Shown: one piece after another, positions 8,908 through 17,065 of the stretch | How positions within the stretch are numbered: position 1 is the stretch's first letter | Layout: each line of letters starts with the position of its first letter | Assembly (NCBI GenBank): GCA_947453525.1 | Contig: CANGHD010000017.1 | Location: 1 to 36,166 of the forward strand | Reading direction: 5' to 3' | Origin: Paracoccaceae bacterium | Lineage (GTDB): Bacteria; Pseudomonadota; Alphaproteobacteria; Rhodobacterales; Rhodobacteraceae | Length of the DNA stretch: 36,166 bases | The notes under the pieces: generated by a model | The model's input: only the letters and a program-made list of their open reading frames with translations | Told to the model about the DNA's origin: nothing | The model's database searches: none | Made by a program: the position numbers and the translations under genes

Positions 8908-8935
8908 TTGACCCTGCGCCCCAAGTGACTACCCT
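8908..8935 (+). promoter_or_regulatory. Candidate sigma-70 promoter for the DUF4170-waaA-lpxK operon
   Basis: A TTGACC -35 (8908-8913) and a TACCCT -10 (8930-8935) are separated by 16 bp, ending 27 bp before the DUF4170 start codon. In the remaining divergent gap (8671-8907) I see only a TATAAT hexamer at 8733-8738 on the plus strand with a poor -35 (TGTGAC, 15-bp spacing), and no gene. Confidence 0.45.
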
Positions 8936-8962
8936 GCGCGTCATCAACATAAAGAGGTCCCC

Positions 8963-9211
8963 ATGCCCCAACGCCTTCACCTCGTTTTCGGCGGCGAACT
9001 GATCTCGCCGGAAAAGAACGTGTTCAAGGATGTCTCGGCCATCCACATGGTCGGCATATATCCCGATTATGAAACCGCCTATCTGGCCTGGAAGGCCGAG
9101 GCGCAGCGCACCGTCGACAATGCCCACATGCGCTATTTCATCGCCAACCTGCACCGCCTGCGGCAGGAAGGCACCCAAGGCTCGGTCGAAACCGAACCGA
9201 TGGGCGCCTGA
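8963..9211 (+). CDS. DUF4170 domain-containing protein
   Basis: An 82-residue cytosolic protein of unknown function. The start MPQRLHLVFGGEL, the central VGIYPDYETAYLAWKAEAQRTVDNAHMRYFI and the short acidic tail match the DUF4170 family. That family is almost confined to alphaproteobacteria and is nearly always next to Kdo transferase and lpxK. The ATG at 8963 follows aaagagg. It is the first gene of the operon, 24 bp before waaA. The position suggests an accessory role in lipid A/Kdo synthesis or its control, but this is inference from context. Confidence 0.88.
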   Translation: MPQRLHLVFGGELISPEKNVFKDVSAIHMVGIYPDYETAYLAWKAEAQRTVDNAHMRYFIANLHRLRQEGTQGSVETEPMGA

Positions 9212-9235
9212 CCCTCAGCCAAGGCAACCCGGCCC

Positions 9236-10450
9236 ATGGCCTATTCCATCGGACTGACCCTGTACAACCTTGCGGCCCGCCCGATCGCGGCGCCGCAAGA
9301 CTCGCACCCCGTGCGGCCGAAGGGCAGTCTGGTCTGGGTCCACAGCCCGGACGACGAAAGCCTTGGGGCGATGCTGGAACTTGCGCGCCGCCTGATCGAG
9401 GATGACGGGGTCAGCGTCCTGCTGACCCTACCCGCTCCGGCCCCGGGGCAGGACCTCCATCCCCCGCCGACCGAAGCGATCGTCCAGCCTGCCCCGCCGG
9501 ACTTTCCGCGCAGCGTGGCGGAGTTTCTTGAACACTGGACCCCGGATATCGCCGTCTTTGCTGCAGGCGAACTGCGCCCGGCCCTGATCCACGAGGCGGC
9601 CCAGCGCCACGTGCCGATGCTGCTGGTCGAAGCCCGCGCGCCCCATCTGATGCCGGGACGCGAGGGCTGGTTTCCCGGCCTGATCAAGGCCTCCCTGGCG
9701 CGCTTCAGCCAGATCCTCTCGGTCGATGAAACCGCCGCCCGCGCCCTACGCAAGGCCGGGGTCGATCCCGCGCGCCTGCTGATCACCGGCCGCATGGAAG
9801 AGGGCAGCGCCGCCCTGCCCCATGTCGAATCCGACCGCGCCGCGCTGGCACAGCTTCTGGCCACCCGCCCGGTCTGGCTGGCCGCCGACGTCGCCGAAGC
9901 CGAAGAGCCCGCCATCATCGCCGCCCACCGCGAGGTCCTGAAACTGGCCCACCGTCTGCTTCTGATCCTCGTGCCGCAGGACGCCTCCCGCACCGAGGCG
10001 CTGTCGCAGAAGATGGAGGCCGAAGAGGGTTGGCGCGTGGCCAGCCGCAGGTCCGACCAAGAGCCTGACACCGAAACCGAGGTCTATCTGGCGGACGGCG
10101 GCGCCGAATATGGCTTGTGGTACAGGCTGGCCCCGGTGACCTTTCTCGGCGGCAGTCTTGAGGGCGCAGGCTGCGTCCGCAACCCGATGGAGGCCGCGGC
10201 CATGGGCTCCGCCATCCTTTACGGCCCGCGTTCGGGCGCTTTTGGTGCCGTCTACGGCCGGTTGGGTGCGGCGCGTGCGGCCCGGATGGTCGGGTCCGGT
10301 GCCGATCTGGCGCTGGCCCTGGGCGATCTTCTGGCGCCGGACCGCGCGGCCCGGCAGGCGCAAGCGGCCTGGACGATTTCATCTGACGGGTCGGATGTCA
10401 CGGCGCGGGTGATGGACCTGATCCGCGCCATCCTTGACGGCCAGACGTGA
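9236..10450 (+). CDS. waaA: 3-deoxy-D-manno-octulosonic acid (Kdo) transferase-like glycosyltransferase
   Basis: A 404-residue GT-B glycosyltransferase expected to add Kdo from CMP-Kdo to lipid IVA at the inner membrane. The C-terminal half holds the family signature in diverged form: [16 protein letters not shown] followed by [16 protein letters not shown], where the usual text is GGHNPLEPAALG. In the N-terminal half the usual HGASVGE block, which carries the catalytic Glu, reads [11 protein letters not shown], so the Glu is moved by one position or replaced. A hydrophobic N-terminal anchor is weak. The gene sits between DUF4170 (24-bp gap) and lpxK (overlapping stop and start), which strongly supports the pathway. 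The exact activity is less certain because of the altered motif. Confidence 0.82.
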   Translation: MAYSIGLTLYNLAARPIAAPQDSHPVRPKGSLVWVHSPDDESLGAMLELARRLIEDDGVSVLLTLPAPAPGQDLHPPPTEAIVQPAPPDFPRSVAEFLEHWTPDIAVFAAGELRPALIHEAAQRHVPMLLVEARAPHLMPGREGWFPGLIKASLARFSQILSVDETAARALRKAGVDPARLLITGRMEEGSAALPHVESDRAALAQLLATRPVWLAADVAEAEEPAIIAAHREVLKLAHRLLLILVPQDASRTEALSQKMEAEEGWRVASRRSDQEPDTETEVYLADGGAEYGLWYRLAPVTFLGGSLEGAGCVRNPMEAAAMGSAILYGPRSGAFGAVYGRLGAARAARMVGSGADLALALGDLLAPDRAARQAQAAWTISSDGSDVTARVMDLIRAILDGQT

Positions 10451-11439
10451 TGCGCGCGCCTGCCTTCTGGATGAACCCGCCCGAAAGCCCCGGCCTTGCC
10501 GCACGGCTGCTGGCGCCGCTCGGGCTGGCCTATGCCGCAGCCACCGCCCGTCGCGTGGCGCAGCCCGCCACCTACCGCGCCCCGGTTCCGGTGATCTGCA
10601 TCGGCAATCTGAACGCCGGCGGCACCGGCAAGACCCCGACGGCCATAGCCCTGATCGAACGGCTGGCGGGGCAAGGCCTCGGCGTCGCCGTCGTCAGTCG
10701 CGGCTACGGCGGCAGCCTTGCGGGGCCGCTTCAGGTGGTGGAGGCGCGCCACACCGCCGCAGAGGTTGGCGACGAACCCCTTCTGCTGTCGGCCTTCGCC
10801 CCGGTGTTTGTCGGGCGCGACAGGGCGGCGGCGGCCCGTCTGGCGGTGGAGTCCGGCGCGCAAGTGCTGCTGATGGACGACGGCTTTCAGAACCCCGACC
10901 TCGCCAAGGACCTGTCCATCGTGGTCGTCGATGCCGCGCAAGGCTTTGGCAATGGTCGGTGCATCCCGGCCGGTCCGCTGCGCGAACCGGTGGGGGCGGG
11001 GCTGAGACGGGCCGATTTTGTACTGTCTCTGGGCGATGCGGCGGCCCAAGCCAGCTTCACCGCACGCTGGCCGGCCCTGCCCGTACCGCAGCTGACCGGC
11101 AAGGTCGAGCCCTTGGCCATGGGCATGCGCTGGCGGGGCGCCCGCGTCATTGCCTTTGCCGGCATCGCCAATCCCGGCAAATTCTTCACCACCCTGCGCG
11201 GCGAGGGGGCCGAGGTGATCCGCGAAGTGGCGCTGGACGACCACCAGCCGCTCAACGACGCCCTGCTGAAACGTCTGGAGCTGGAGGCCATCGCGCGCGG
11301 CGCCCAGCTTGTGACCACGGAAAAGGACGCCGTCCGCTTGCCGCGGCATTTCCGCTCACAGGTGCTGACGCTGGTTGTGCGGCTGCGCATCGCCGATTGG
11401 GCGCCGCTGGAGGCGCGGCTGGAGTCGTTGATCGGGTGA
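10450..11439 (+). CDS. lpxK: Tetraacyldisaccharide 4'-kinase
   Basis: LpxK phosphorylates the 4' position of the tetraacyl disaccharide to form lipid IVA, the step before Kdo addition, at the cytosolic face of the inner membrane. The 329-residue product has an N-terminal membrane-associating helix, the P-loop variant [12 protein letters not shown] (52-63), VVSRGYGG just after it, [14 protein letters not shown] in the middle and [11 protein letters not shown] near the C-terminus, all typical of the family. The DDGFQH block reads DDGFQN. The start is taken as ATG 10450, which shares its A with the waaA stop (TGATG); a GTG at 10447 is a possible alternative. It is the last gene of the operon; a large palindrome begins one base after its stop. 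Confidence 0.93.
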   Translation: MRAPAFWMNPPESPGLAARLLAPLGLAYAAATARRVAQPATYRAPVPVICIGNLNAGGTGKTPTAIALIERLAGQGLGVAVVSRGYGGSLAGPLQVVEARHTAAEVGDEPLLLSAFAPVFVGRDRAAAARLAVESGAQVLLMDDGFQNPDLAKDLSIVVVDAAQGFGNGRCIPAGPLREPVGAGLRRADFVLSLGDAAAQASFTARWPALPVPQLTGKVEPLAMGMRWRGARVIAFAGIANPGKFFTTLRGEGAEVIREVALDDHQPLNDALLKRLELEAIARGAQLVTTEKDAVRLPRHFRSQVLTLVVRLRIADWAPLEARLESLIG

Positions 11440-11501
11440 CATGGGCCAATGGCCCATCCTACCCAAGGCCCGGGTCAGGTAGGATGGGCAATCTGCCCAT
11501 G
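11440..11501. repeat. 62-bp imperfect palindrome (REP-like) after lpxK
   Basis: Two 24-nt arms (11440-11463 and 11478-11501) match as inverted repeats at 21 of 24 positions across a 14-nt spacer that itself contains CCCGGG. Each arm also has an inner palindrome (GGGCcaatGGCCC and GGGCaatctGCCC). The arm core GTAGGATGGGC resembles intergenic repeats I associate with Rhodobacteraceae genomes, from memory. It lies directly after the lpxK stop, between converging genes, and could act as a terminator or transcript stabiliser. No T-tract follows. The 11502-11566 stretch is unusually A/T rich. Confidence 0.75.
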
Positions 11502-11566
11502 CTCCAAGTTAAGAAAAGATGAATGAAGATGGACGTAATATAATATTATCAATGGCTTGACTGACG

Positions 11567-11580
11567 TTGCACGCGTGCAA
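11567..11580. promoter_or_regulatory. Perfect 14-bp palindrome TTGCACGCGTGCAA
   Basis: This is fully self-complementary and sits in the A/T-rich convergent gap between lpxK and the LOG gene, just after the REP-like palindrome. Such a site could bind a dimeric regulator (LacI-type operators look similar), yet no gene start is nearby, so its role is unclear. Without a spacer it cannot form a normal RNA hairpin. Confidence 0.4.
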
Positions 11581-11591
11581 TCCTGTGAAAT

Positions 11592-12404
11592 TCACCCCAC
11601 CTCGCCCATCACCGCCAAGGCCTCTTCGGCGGTCTCGACCATCGTGAACAGGTCGAGATCCTCCGGATTGATCGTCCCCGCCTCGGCCAGGGCCTGCCAG
11701 TTGATGATCTTTTCCCAGAACGCCCGGCCAAACAGGATGAACGGCACCGGTTTCATCCGCTTGGTCTGGATCAGGGTCAGCGCCTCGAACATCTCATCCA
11801 GCGTGCCGAACCCGCCCGGAAAGACGACGATCGCCGCCGCCCGCATCAGGAAATGCATCTTCCGGATCGCGAAGTAATGGAAGTTGAACGACAGATCCGG
11901 CGTTACATAGGGATTAGGCGCCTGTTCATGCGGCAGCACGATATTGAGCCCGATCGACTGCCCCCCCGCCTCCTCGGCACCCCGGTTCCCCGCCTCCATC
12001 ACCCCGGGTCCGCCGCCGGTGCAAATGACCCACTCCCGCCCATAGGTCTGCAAACTCCGCTCCGTCACCGCATGGGCGAACTTGCGCGCCTCGTCATAAA
12101 ACGGCGCCAACGCCGCGAGGCCGGGCGTCCTGGCCCCGCTCGCCCGCTCTGGCGCCGGGATCCGGGCGCCGCCGAACAGCACCACGGTGGACCTTATGCC
12201 CCGCTCATCCAGCACCATCTGCGGCTTGAGAAGTTCCAGTTGCAAGCGCACCGGACGTAACTCTTCGCGCGTCAGGAAATCGGTGTCGGCAAAGGCCAGC
12301 CGGTAAGACGGCGACCTTGTCTGCGGCGTGTCGGGCAACCGATGGGTGGTCTCCACATCCTGAACCGAGTCGCGAAACGGGTGTGGACGGCTGTCAGATG
12401 TCAT
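11592..12404 (-). CDS. LOG-family protein (cytokinin riboside 5'-monophosphate phosphoribohydrolase-like)
   Basis: A 270-residue Rossmann-fold protein. LOG enzymes cleave N6-modified AMP to the free base and ribose 5-phosphate; some bacterial members only hydrolyse AMP. The family signature PGGFGTLDEMFE is intact, with VVLFGGARIPAP near residue 75 and CTGGGPGVMEAGNRGA before it. Extra N-terminal residues (about 70, with TREELRPVRLQLELLK) make it longer than the 180-200 residue plant-like proteins and place it with the longer bacterial group. The start is ATG 12404. It diverges from the dehydratase gene with 125 bp between them. The physiological substrate is unknown. Confidence 0.88.
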   Translation of the reverse strand: MTSDSRPHPFRDSVQDVETTHRLPDTPQTRSPSYRLAFADTDFLTREELRPVRLQLELLKPQMVLDERGIRSTVVLFGGARIPAPERASGARTPGLAALAPFYDEARKFAHAVTERSLQTYGREWVICTGGGPGVMEAGNRGAEEAGGQSIGLNIVLPHEQAPNPYVTPDLSFNFHYFAIRKMHFLMRAAAIVVFPGGFGTLDEMFEALTLIQTKRMKPVPFILFGRAFWEKIINWQALAEAGTINPEDLDLFTMVETAEEALAVMGEVG

Positions 12405-12418
12405 CGGGCGCTTTCCTT

Positions 12419-12441
12419 GCTAGGTGCAGCCTTTACCTAGC
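12419..12441. promoter_or_regulatory. Short inverted repeat between divergent genes
   Basis: GCTAGGT (12419-12425) and ACCTAGC (12435-12441) form a perfect 7-bp inverted repeat with a 9-nt spacer. It lies 15 bp upstream of the LOG start in the gap shared with the dehydratase gene. It could be an operator for one or both genes. No known family is recognised. Confidence 0.35.
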
Positions 12442-12529
12442 TTGAGCGCTCTGGTTTCGAAAGGCCCCCACGTGGCTTGCTGCGCGCGCCCTTTCGCATC
12501 TACTGTGCCCCGAACCGGGGAGTACGGGC

Positions 12530-13447
12530 ATGGACTGGCAGACAGAAATCACCAAGGCGGCAGAACGAATCGCGCCCCATGCGCGGGTCACCCCGGTGAT
12601 GCAGGTCATCCTGCCCGGGACCGGGATGATCGAGGTCAAGCTGGAAAACACCCAGCACACCGGCAGCTTCAAGGCGCGCGGGGCCTTCAACACGCTGTTG
12701 TCCGGGCCAGTGCCCAAGGCCGGGGTGGTTGCGGCCTCGGGCGGCAACCATGGGGCGGCGGTGGCCTATGCGGCCAGAACCCTGGGCCATCCGGCAAAAA
12801 TCTTCGTGCCGGAATATGCCGGGCCCGCCAAGATCGCGCTGATCCGGGCGCAGGGGGCGGATCTGCAGATCGTGCCCGGTGTTTATGCCGATGCCGCAGC
12901 CCTCGCCACCGCCCATGCCGAGGCGATCGGGGCCATGCAGATCCATGCCTATGACGCGCCGCCGACCCTTGCTGGCCAAGGCACCCTCATGCGCGAGTGG
13001 GAGGCGCAGGGGTTGCAGGCGGACACCGTGCTGATCGCGGTCGGCGGCGGCGGCTTGATCGGCGGTGCGCTGGCCTGGCTGGCAGGTCGGCGCAATGTGG
13101 TGGCGGTGGAGCCGGTGCTCGCCCCGACGCTGCACCGCGCCTTGATTGAGGGGCCCGACGCCGTCGTGCAAGTCTCGGGCGTGGCGGCCAATGCCTTGGG
13201 GGCCAGCAAGGTCGGGCGGCTGTGTTACGATCTGGCCAAGGCGCAGGGTGTCACCTCGGTTCTGGTGACGGATGAGGCGATTACGGCAGCGCAGGTCTGG
13301 CTTTGGCGCAGTCTGCGGCAGTTGGTGGAACCTGCGGGGGCGGCGGCCTTGGCGGCACTGACCTCGGGCGCTTACACGCCGGAACCGGGTGAGCGGGTGG
13401 CCGTGCTGGTCTGCGGCGCCAATCCGGCACCCGATCCGCTGGAGTAG
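12530..13447 (+). CDS. Threonine/serine dehydratase-like PLP enzyme
   Basis: A 305-residue fold-type II PLP enzyme that probably deaminates serine or threonine to the 2-oxo acid. The PLP lysine is in TGSFKARGA (near residue 45), the substrate loop is SGGNHGAAVAYAA, and the phosphate-binding glycine loop is VGGGGLIGG. EPAGAAALAAL lies near the C-terminus. There is no ACT regulatory domain, so it resembles the short catabolic dehydratases rather than biosynthetic IlvA. Related folds (serine racemase, threo-3-hydroxyaspartate dehydratase) cannot be excluded. The start is ATG 12530, and the next gene follows 39 bp downstream on the same strand. Confidence 0.87.
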   Translation: MDWQTEITKAAERIAPHARVTPVMQVILPGTGMIEVKLENTQHTGSFKARGAFNTLLSGPVPKAGVVAASGGNHGAAVAYAARTLGHPAKIFVPEYAGPAKIALIRAQGADLQIVPGVYADAAALATAHAEAIGAMQIHAYDAPPTLAGQGTLMREWEAQGLQADTVLIAVGGGGLIGGALAWLAGRRNVVAVEPVLAPTLHRALIEGPDAVVQVSGVAANALGASKVGRLCYDLAKAQGVTSVLVTDEAITAAQVWLWRSLRQLVEPAGAAALAALTSGAYTPEPGERVAVLVCGANPAPDPLE

Positions 13448-13486
13448 GGTGGGCCTTTCTGGATTGGGCTTGGCAAGGAGGATCAC

Positions 13487-14368
13487 GTGCACGATGGCCA
13501 GACAGAGGTGATAGCGGCACAGGTGCAGGCGCTTCTGGCCGCGCAGATGCCGGACCTCGCGGCGCTGCCTTTGAAACGGGTGGGATTGACCGGGACCGAC
13601 AATGTGCTTTACCGGCTTGGCACGGGTCTGGTCGGAAGGTTCCCCCGCCTGCTGCACGCCGAAGCGCAAATCTCGACCCAAGCGCAATGGCTGCCGCGAC
13701 TGGCCGAGGCCCTGCCGCTCGCGGTGCCCCTGACGCAACGCCTGGGACTGCCGGGCGCAGGCTATCCCTACCGCTGGACCGTCTTGCCTTGGTTGCCGGG
13801 CCATGCTGCCTTTGCCGGACCGCTGGATCAGATGGAGGCGGCCCAAACGCTGGCCGGTTTCTTGCAGATCCTACAAGCCCAGCCTCGCCCACACGGCTGC
13901 CCCCAGCGCGGCGAGGCCGACCGACTGGGCCACCGCTTTGCTTCGCTTGGTCACTTCATCGGGCAGTTTGAGGGCGAGGCCGATCCTCTGATCCTGGCCA
14001 AGGTCGCGGCCGAGATGCGCAGACTTCCTGCCCATAGCGGCGACCCGCTTTGGGTGCATGGCGATCTACACCCCTTGAACCTGCTGGCGCTGGGGCGGCG
14101 CTTGACCGGCGTGATCGACTGGGGAGGCCTTGGTCTGGGTGACCCTGCGACAGACCTGATGGTCGGCTGGACCCTGTTGGATGCCCCGGCACGGCGGGTG
14201 TTTCACGACGCCCTCCGGCCCTCGCCCGAGGCTTGGGCCCGGGGCCGGGCCTTGGCTTTCGCCAAGGCGGTGGCCGCCATCCCTTACTACCGCCGCTCGA
14301 ACCCCGGGTTTCGCGGTGTCATGCTGCGCACGTTGACGCGCGTTCTGCAGGACCTGTCCGCCGCATGA
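13487..14368 (+). CDS. Aminoglycoside phosphotransferase (APH)-family kinase-like protein
   Basis: A 293-residue small-molecule kinase-like protein. The Brenner-type catalytic motif is WVHGDLHPLNLL (about residues 188-199) and the metal-binding motif is VIDWGGLGLGDPATDL. The N-lobe is short, with GTDNVLYRLG as a likely nucleotide-binding region. The family covers antibiotic, choline, homoserine and sugar kinases, and nothing here points to resistance. The start is GTG 13487, chosen for an ideal ribosome binding site (aaggagg) six bases upstream. It follows the dehydratase by 39 bp, so the two are probably one transcript, and both could act on a hydroxy amino acid. That last point is inference. 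Confidence 0.83.
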   Translation: MHDGQTEVIAAQVQALLAAQMPDLAALPLKRVGLTGTDNVLYRLGTGLVGRFPRLLHAEAQISTQAQWLPRLAEALPLAVPLTQRLGLPGAGYPYRWTVLPWLPGHAAFAGPLDQMEAAQTLAGFLQILQAQPRPHGCPQRGEADRLGHRFASLGHFIGQFEGEADPLILAKVAAEMRRLPAHSGDPLWVHGDLHPLNLLALGRRLTGVIDWGGLGLGDPATDLMVGWTLLDAPARRVFHDALRPSPEAWARGRALAFAKAVAAIPYYRRSNPGFRGVMLRTLTRVLQDLSAA

Positions 14369-14385
14369 TTGCCAGCCCCACATGA

Positions 14386-14413
14386 TTGCAAGCTTGCCCT
14401 CACCCGTTTATAG
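14386..14413 (+). promoter_or_regulatory. Candidate promoter for dapD
   Basis: TTGCAA (14386-14391) and TTATAG (14408-14413) are separated by 16 bp, 32 bp upstream of the dapD start. Both hexamers are close to sigma-70 consensus. They lie in the only 77 bp between the phosphotransferase stop and dapD. Confidence 0.5.
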
Positions 14414-14445
14414 ACCGCCGAACCCTTAAGCCGCAGGAGACCTCC

Positions 14446-15270
14446 ATGTCCTACGCCGCCCTTGAAACTGCCATCGAAGCTGCCTGGGAGGCCCGCGACG
14501 GCATCAGCCCCGCAACCTCCGGCGAGACGCGCGACGCCATTGAGGCAACGCTGGAGGCGCTGGACAAGGGCGCGCTGCGGGTCGCCGAAAAGCGCGGGAC
14601 GGAGTGGCATGTCAACCAATGGGCCAAGAAGGCGGTTCTGCTGTCGTTCCGGCTGAACGATATGGCCGTCATCGACGGCGGCAATGGTCAGGCGACCTGG
14701 TGGGACAAGGTGCCGTCGAAATTCGAGGGCTGGGGCGAAAACCAGTGGCGCGCAGCGGGCTTCCGCGCCGTGCCGGGCTCGATCGTGCGCCGCTCGGCCT
14801 TCATCGGCAAGAATGTCGTGCTGATGCCGTCTTTCGTGAATGTGGGTGCCTTCGTCGACGAGGGCTCCATGGTGGATGGCTGGGCCACGGTCGGATCCTG
14901 CGCGCAGATCGGCAAGAACGTCCATCTGTCGGGTGGCGTGGGCATCGGCGGTGTGCTGGAGCCGATGCAGGCCGGCCCCACGATCATCGAGAACGATTGC
15001 TTCATCGGCGCGCGGTCGGAGGTGGTAGAGGGCTGCATCATCCGCGAAGGCTCGGTCCTTGGCATGGGTGTGTTCATCGGCAAATCCACCAAGATCGTTG
15101 ACCGCGAGACCGGTGCGGTGATGTATGGCGAGGTTCCGGCCGGGTCGGTCGTGGTGGCGGGTTCGATGCCGTCGAAGGGCGGAATCAACCTGTATTGCGC
15201 GGTCATCGTGAAGAAGGTCGACGCGCAGACCCGCTCGAAAACCTCGATCAACGAGTTGCTGCGCGACTGA
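14446..15270 (+). CDS. dapD: 2,3,4,5-tetrahydropyridine-2,6-dicarboxylate N-succinyltransferase
   Basis: DapD succinylates tetrahydrodipicolinate with succinyl-CoA in the diaminopimelate/lysine pathway (cytosol). The 274-residue length equals the family norm. The left-handed beta-helix is seen as hexapeptide repeats from about residue 105 to 225, for example [20 protein letters not shown] and [23 protein letters not shown]-level anchors are the [20 protein letters not shown] region and the C-terminal [19 protein letters not shown]. The frame is open from 14386, but ATG 14446 has gcaggag upstream and begins the conserved N-terminus. The partner dapE lies 2.2 kb downstream on the same strand, separated by the Hint-protein gene on the other strand. 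Confidence 0.96.
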   Translation: MSYAALETAIEAAWEARDGISPATSGETRDAIEATLEALDKGALRVAEKRGTEWHVNQWAKKAVLLSFRLNDMAVIDGGNGQATWWDKVPSKFEGWGENQWRAAGFRAVPGSIVRRSAFIGKNVVLMPSFVNVGAFVDEGSMVDGWATVGSCAQIGKNVHLSGGVGIGGVLEPMQAGPTIIENDCFIGARSEVVEGCIIREGSVLGMGVFIGKSTKIVDRETGAVMYGEVPAGSVVVAGSMPSKGGINLYCAVIVKKVDAQTRSKTSINELLRD

Positions 15271-15372
15271 TTTCGGATCTTGGTGTGAGGAAGAAAAGAC
15301 CCAGAACGGTTGAGACGAACGCCGGGCTCCGCAGTGCGACAAGGCCGTCGGGCGCTGCAGCCTCTGAAAGGT

Positions 15373-16941
15373 TCATGGAACGATCAAAAGCCGCGCTGCC
15401 GCGGCGTCGGCTTCTGGCCGTGCGGGAAGGCCATAAGCATTCGGATGCAGAGCGAGTTCGGGGAACAGGTCATAAAGTTCCTCGAGCGTCTCTTCATCGT
15501 GCGAGGGGAGGGTTTGCGGACCCGGGAAATAGCTTTCGCTCCACAGACCTTCAGCGTTGATGATTTCGTGCTGGTCAAACAGCAGGTGATAGTAGGTGAC
15601 CGGGCAGCCAGAATGGTCCTGCCGCAACAGCCCGGCCCGGACGAGATGGACGGCTTTCACCAGAATTTCCTGCTCGCCACAGTAAAGTTCCGCCTGCCAG
15701 CCTGACATCAGCAGTCTGTGCTGCGGCGACACCCTCAGCGCGCCGTGATCGCCGAAGGTCCCTACCGGGATCGACACCGCCGCAAACGCCCCTTGCGAGG
15801 CGACCGCGCGGTGCGCGATCCAGCGCAGCGGCTGGCTGCCGTGATCGAGCGTGAGGACCTGATCGCCGGGGCGCAAGGCCTCGACCGCGATGGGGCCCCG
15901 GGCCGTGGCAATGCGGGCCCCGGCGACAAAACAGGCGATATGGCCATGCACGAAGCCCACATCGGTGATGCCATGTCCGTTCGTCACCTCATAGGAAAAG
16001 GTGTTGTCGCCGGCATGTTCGTGGCCGTCGGAGACAAGGGTGATGCTGCCATCGCCGTTGACCACGATCTCGGTTCCGTCGGGCAACAGGACATGCGAGC
16101 CCTCATGCACCGCTACGCCAGCGATCTTGGTGATGAAAAGCCCGGTCTTTGACGCGTCGGCGTCATTTTCCAAAAGGCTGATCGTGGTCTTGTCGTGATG
16201 GCCTATCTGAAAACTGTCGTCGCCCGCCACCACTTCGGTCTGCACCGAATGCCCGGCGATCAGAAGGTTGCTGTCATAGGCCGAGTCGCTGCCATCGGCG
16301 ATGCCGATGCGGATGTCATTCACTTCGCCGGGATTGACATGGGCCTTGAGGGTCAGAGTGACGGTGAAGCCATCCATTTCCGTATTATGCGAACCATCGG
16401 CATTGTCGACATAAAGCGGGCTGTTCGAGCGGAGGTTTATGTTGTCGATCGAAATGTCGCCGTCGCCCACCGTCAACTGCGCCTTTTCGCCGTTGACCCA
16501 GATGCCGACGGCATCGTTGAAGCCTGATTTGGCATATTCCATGTATTCTTCAGAGGAAAACGTGACCTGCATCGTCAGTGTCTCGCCCTGCGGCACGAAC
16601 TTGGCGTCGAAAATCGCGCCGTCGAAGGTCTTGCTGCCGGCAATCTCGTTCAACTGCGGGTCACCGTCGACGCCCTTCGTGTCAGCCGTGGTGTTGGTCG
16701 CATGATTGGGTGGGCCGCTGGAATTGGTAAAGTCGTCGGCATGACCCGTCGACAGGATCACCCCATCGTTTGCGGGGGCCACACCCAGCGCAAACTTGTC
16801 GGCACCCGAATAGATGCCCGCTGATAGCGGGTCGCCCTGAAAGGACGCCTCAACGATCTTGATGCCAGGGCCGAACATCTGTTCAGCCATTTTCATCGGG
16901 TCTACGCCCGTTTCGACCGGAAGTTTGGTCGCCTCTGCCAT
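15373..16941 (-). CDS. Choice-of-anchor L and Hint domain protein, probably exported or surface-associated
   Basis: A 522-residue protein with three parts. Residues about 25-235 look like a choice-of-anchor L domain (VTFSSEEYMEYAKSGFNDA, DSNLLIAGHSVQT). Residues about 236-330 form an Ig/cadherin-like linker with DDSFQIG and LLENDAD. From Cys337 a Hint domain runs to about residue 475: CFVAGARIATARGPIAV, then GDQVLTLDHG, the block VSPQHRLLM, and the tail YHLLFDQHEIINAEGLWSESYFPG. Such Hint domains (Hint_2 group) are common in Rhodobacteraceae surface proteins. There is no classical signal peptide, so type I secretion is possible. ATG 16941 follows aaggggtg. It is divergent from the 17066 gene and convergent with dapD. 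Any self-cleavage is unproven. Confidence 0.85.
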   Translation of the reverse strand: MAEATKLPVETGVDPMKMAEQMFGPGIKIVEASFQGDPLSAGIYSGADKFALGVAPANDGVILSTGHADDFTNSSGPPNHATNTTADTKGVDGDPQLNEIAGSKTFDGAIFDAKFVPQGETLTMQVTFSSEEYMEYAKSGFNDAVGIWVNGEKAQLTVGDGDISIDNINLRSNSPLYVDNADGSHNTEMDGFTVTLTLKAHVNPGEVNDIRIGIADGSDSAYDSNLLIAGHSVQTEVVAGDDSFQIGHHDKTTISLLENDADASKTGLFITKIAGVAVHEGSHVLLPDGTEIVVNGDGSITLVSDGHEHAGDNTFSYEVTNGHGITDVGFVHGHIACFVAGARIATARGPIAVEALRPGDQVLTLDHGSQPLRWIAHRAVASQGAFAAVSIPVGTFGDHGALRVSPQHRLLMSGWQAELYCGEQEILVKAVHLVRAGLLRQDHSGCPVTYYHLLFDQHEIINAEGLWSESYFPGPQTLPSHDEETLEELYDLFPELALHPNAYGLPARPEADAAAARLLIVP

Positions 16942-17014
16942 CGTGGCACCCCTTGCAGTCCAGCCTCGGCGACTTTGCCGGTGAAATGCTGAGATCCGGT
17001 TAATCCGCTCCGGG

Positions 17015-17044
17015 TTGACATTCCTTCCTGCAGGCTGTCCCTAT
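17015..17044 (+). promoter_or_regulatory. Candidate promoter upstream of the hypothetical gene and dapE
   Basis: A consensus -35, TTGACA (17015-17020), is followed by CCCTAT (17039-17044) at an 18-bp spacing. The -35 is strong and the -10 moderate. The site is 22 bp upstream of the start at 17066, in the gap divergent from the Hint gene. Confidence 0.45.
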
Positions 17045-17065
17045 CCCCCAACTGAGGAGGCCTTG

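Noticed and set aside
13487-14368. Antibiotic resistance gene
   Set aside because: Only the general kinase fold is visible. The gene has native codon use and lies beside a metabolic dehydratase.
15373-16941. Intein
   Set aside because: The Hint domain is at the C-terminal side with no host protein interrupted, no C-extein and no homing endonuclease.
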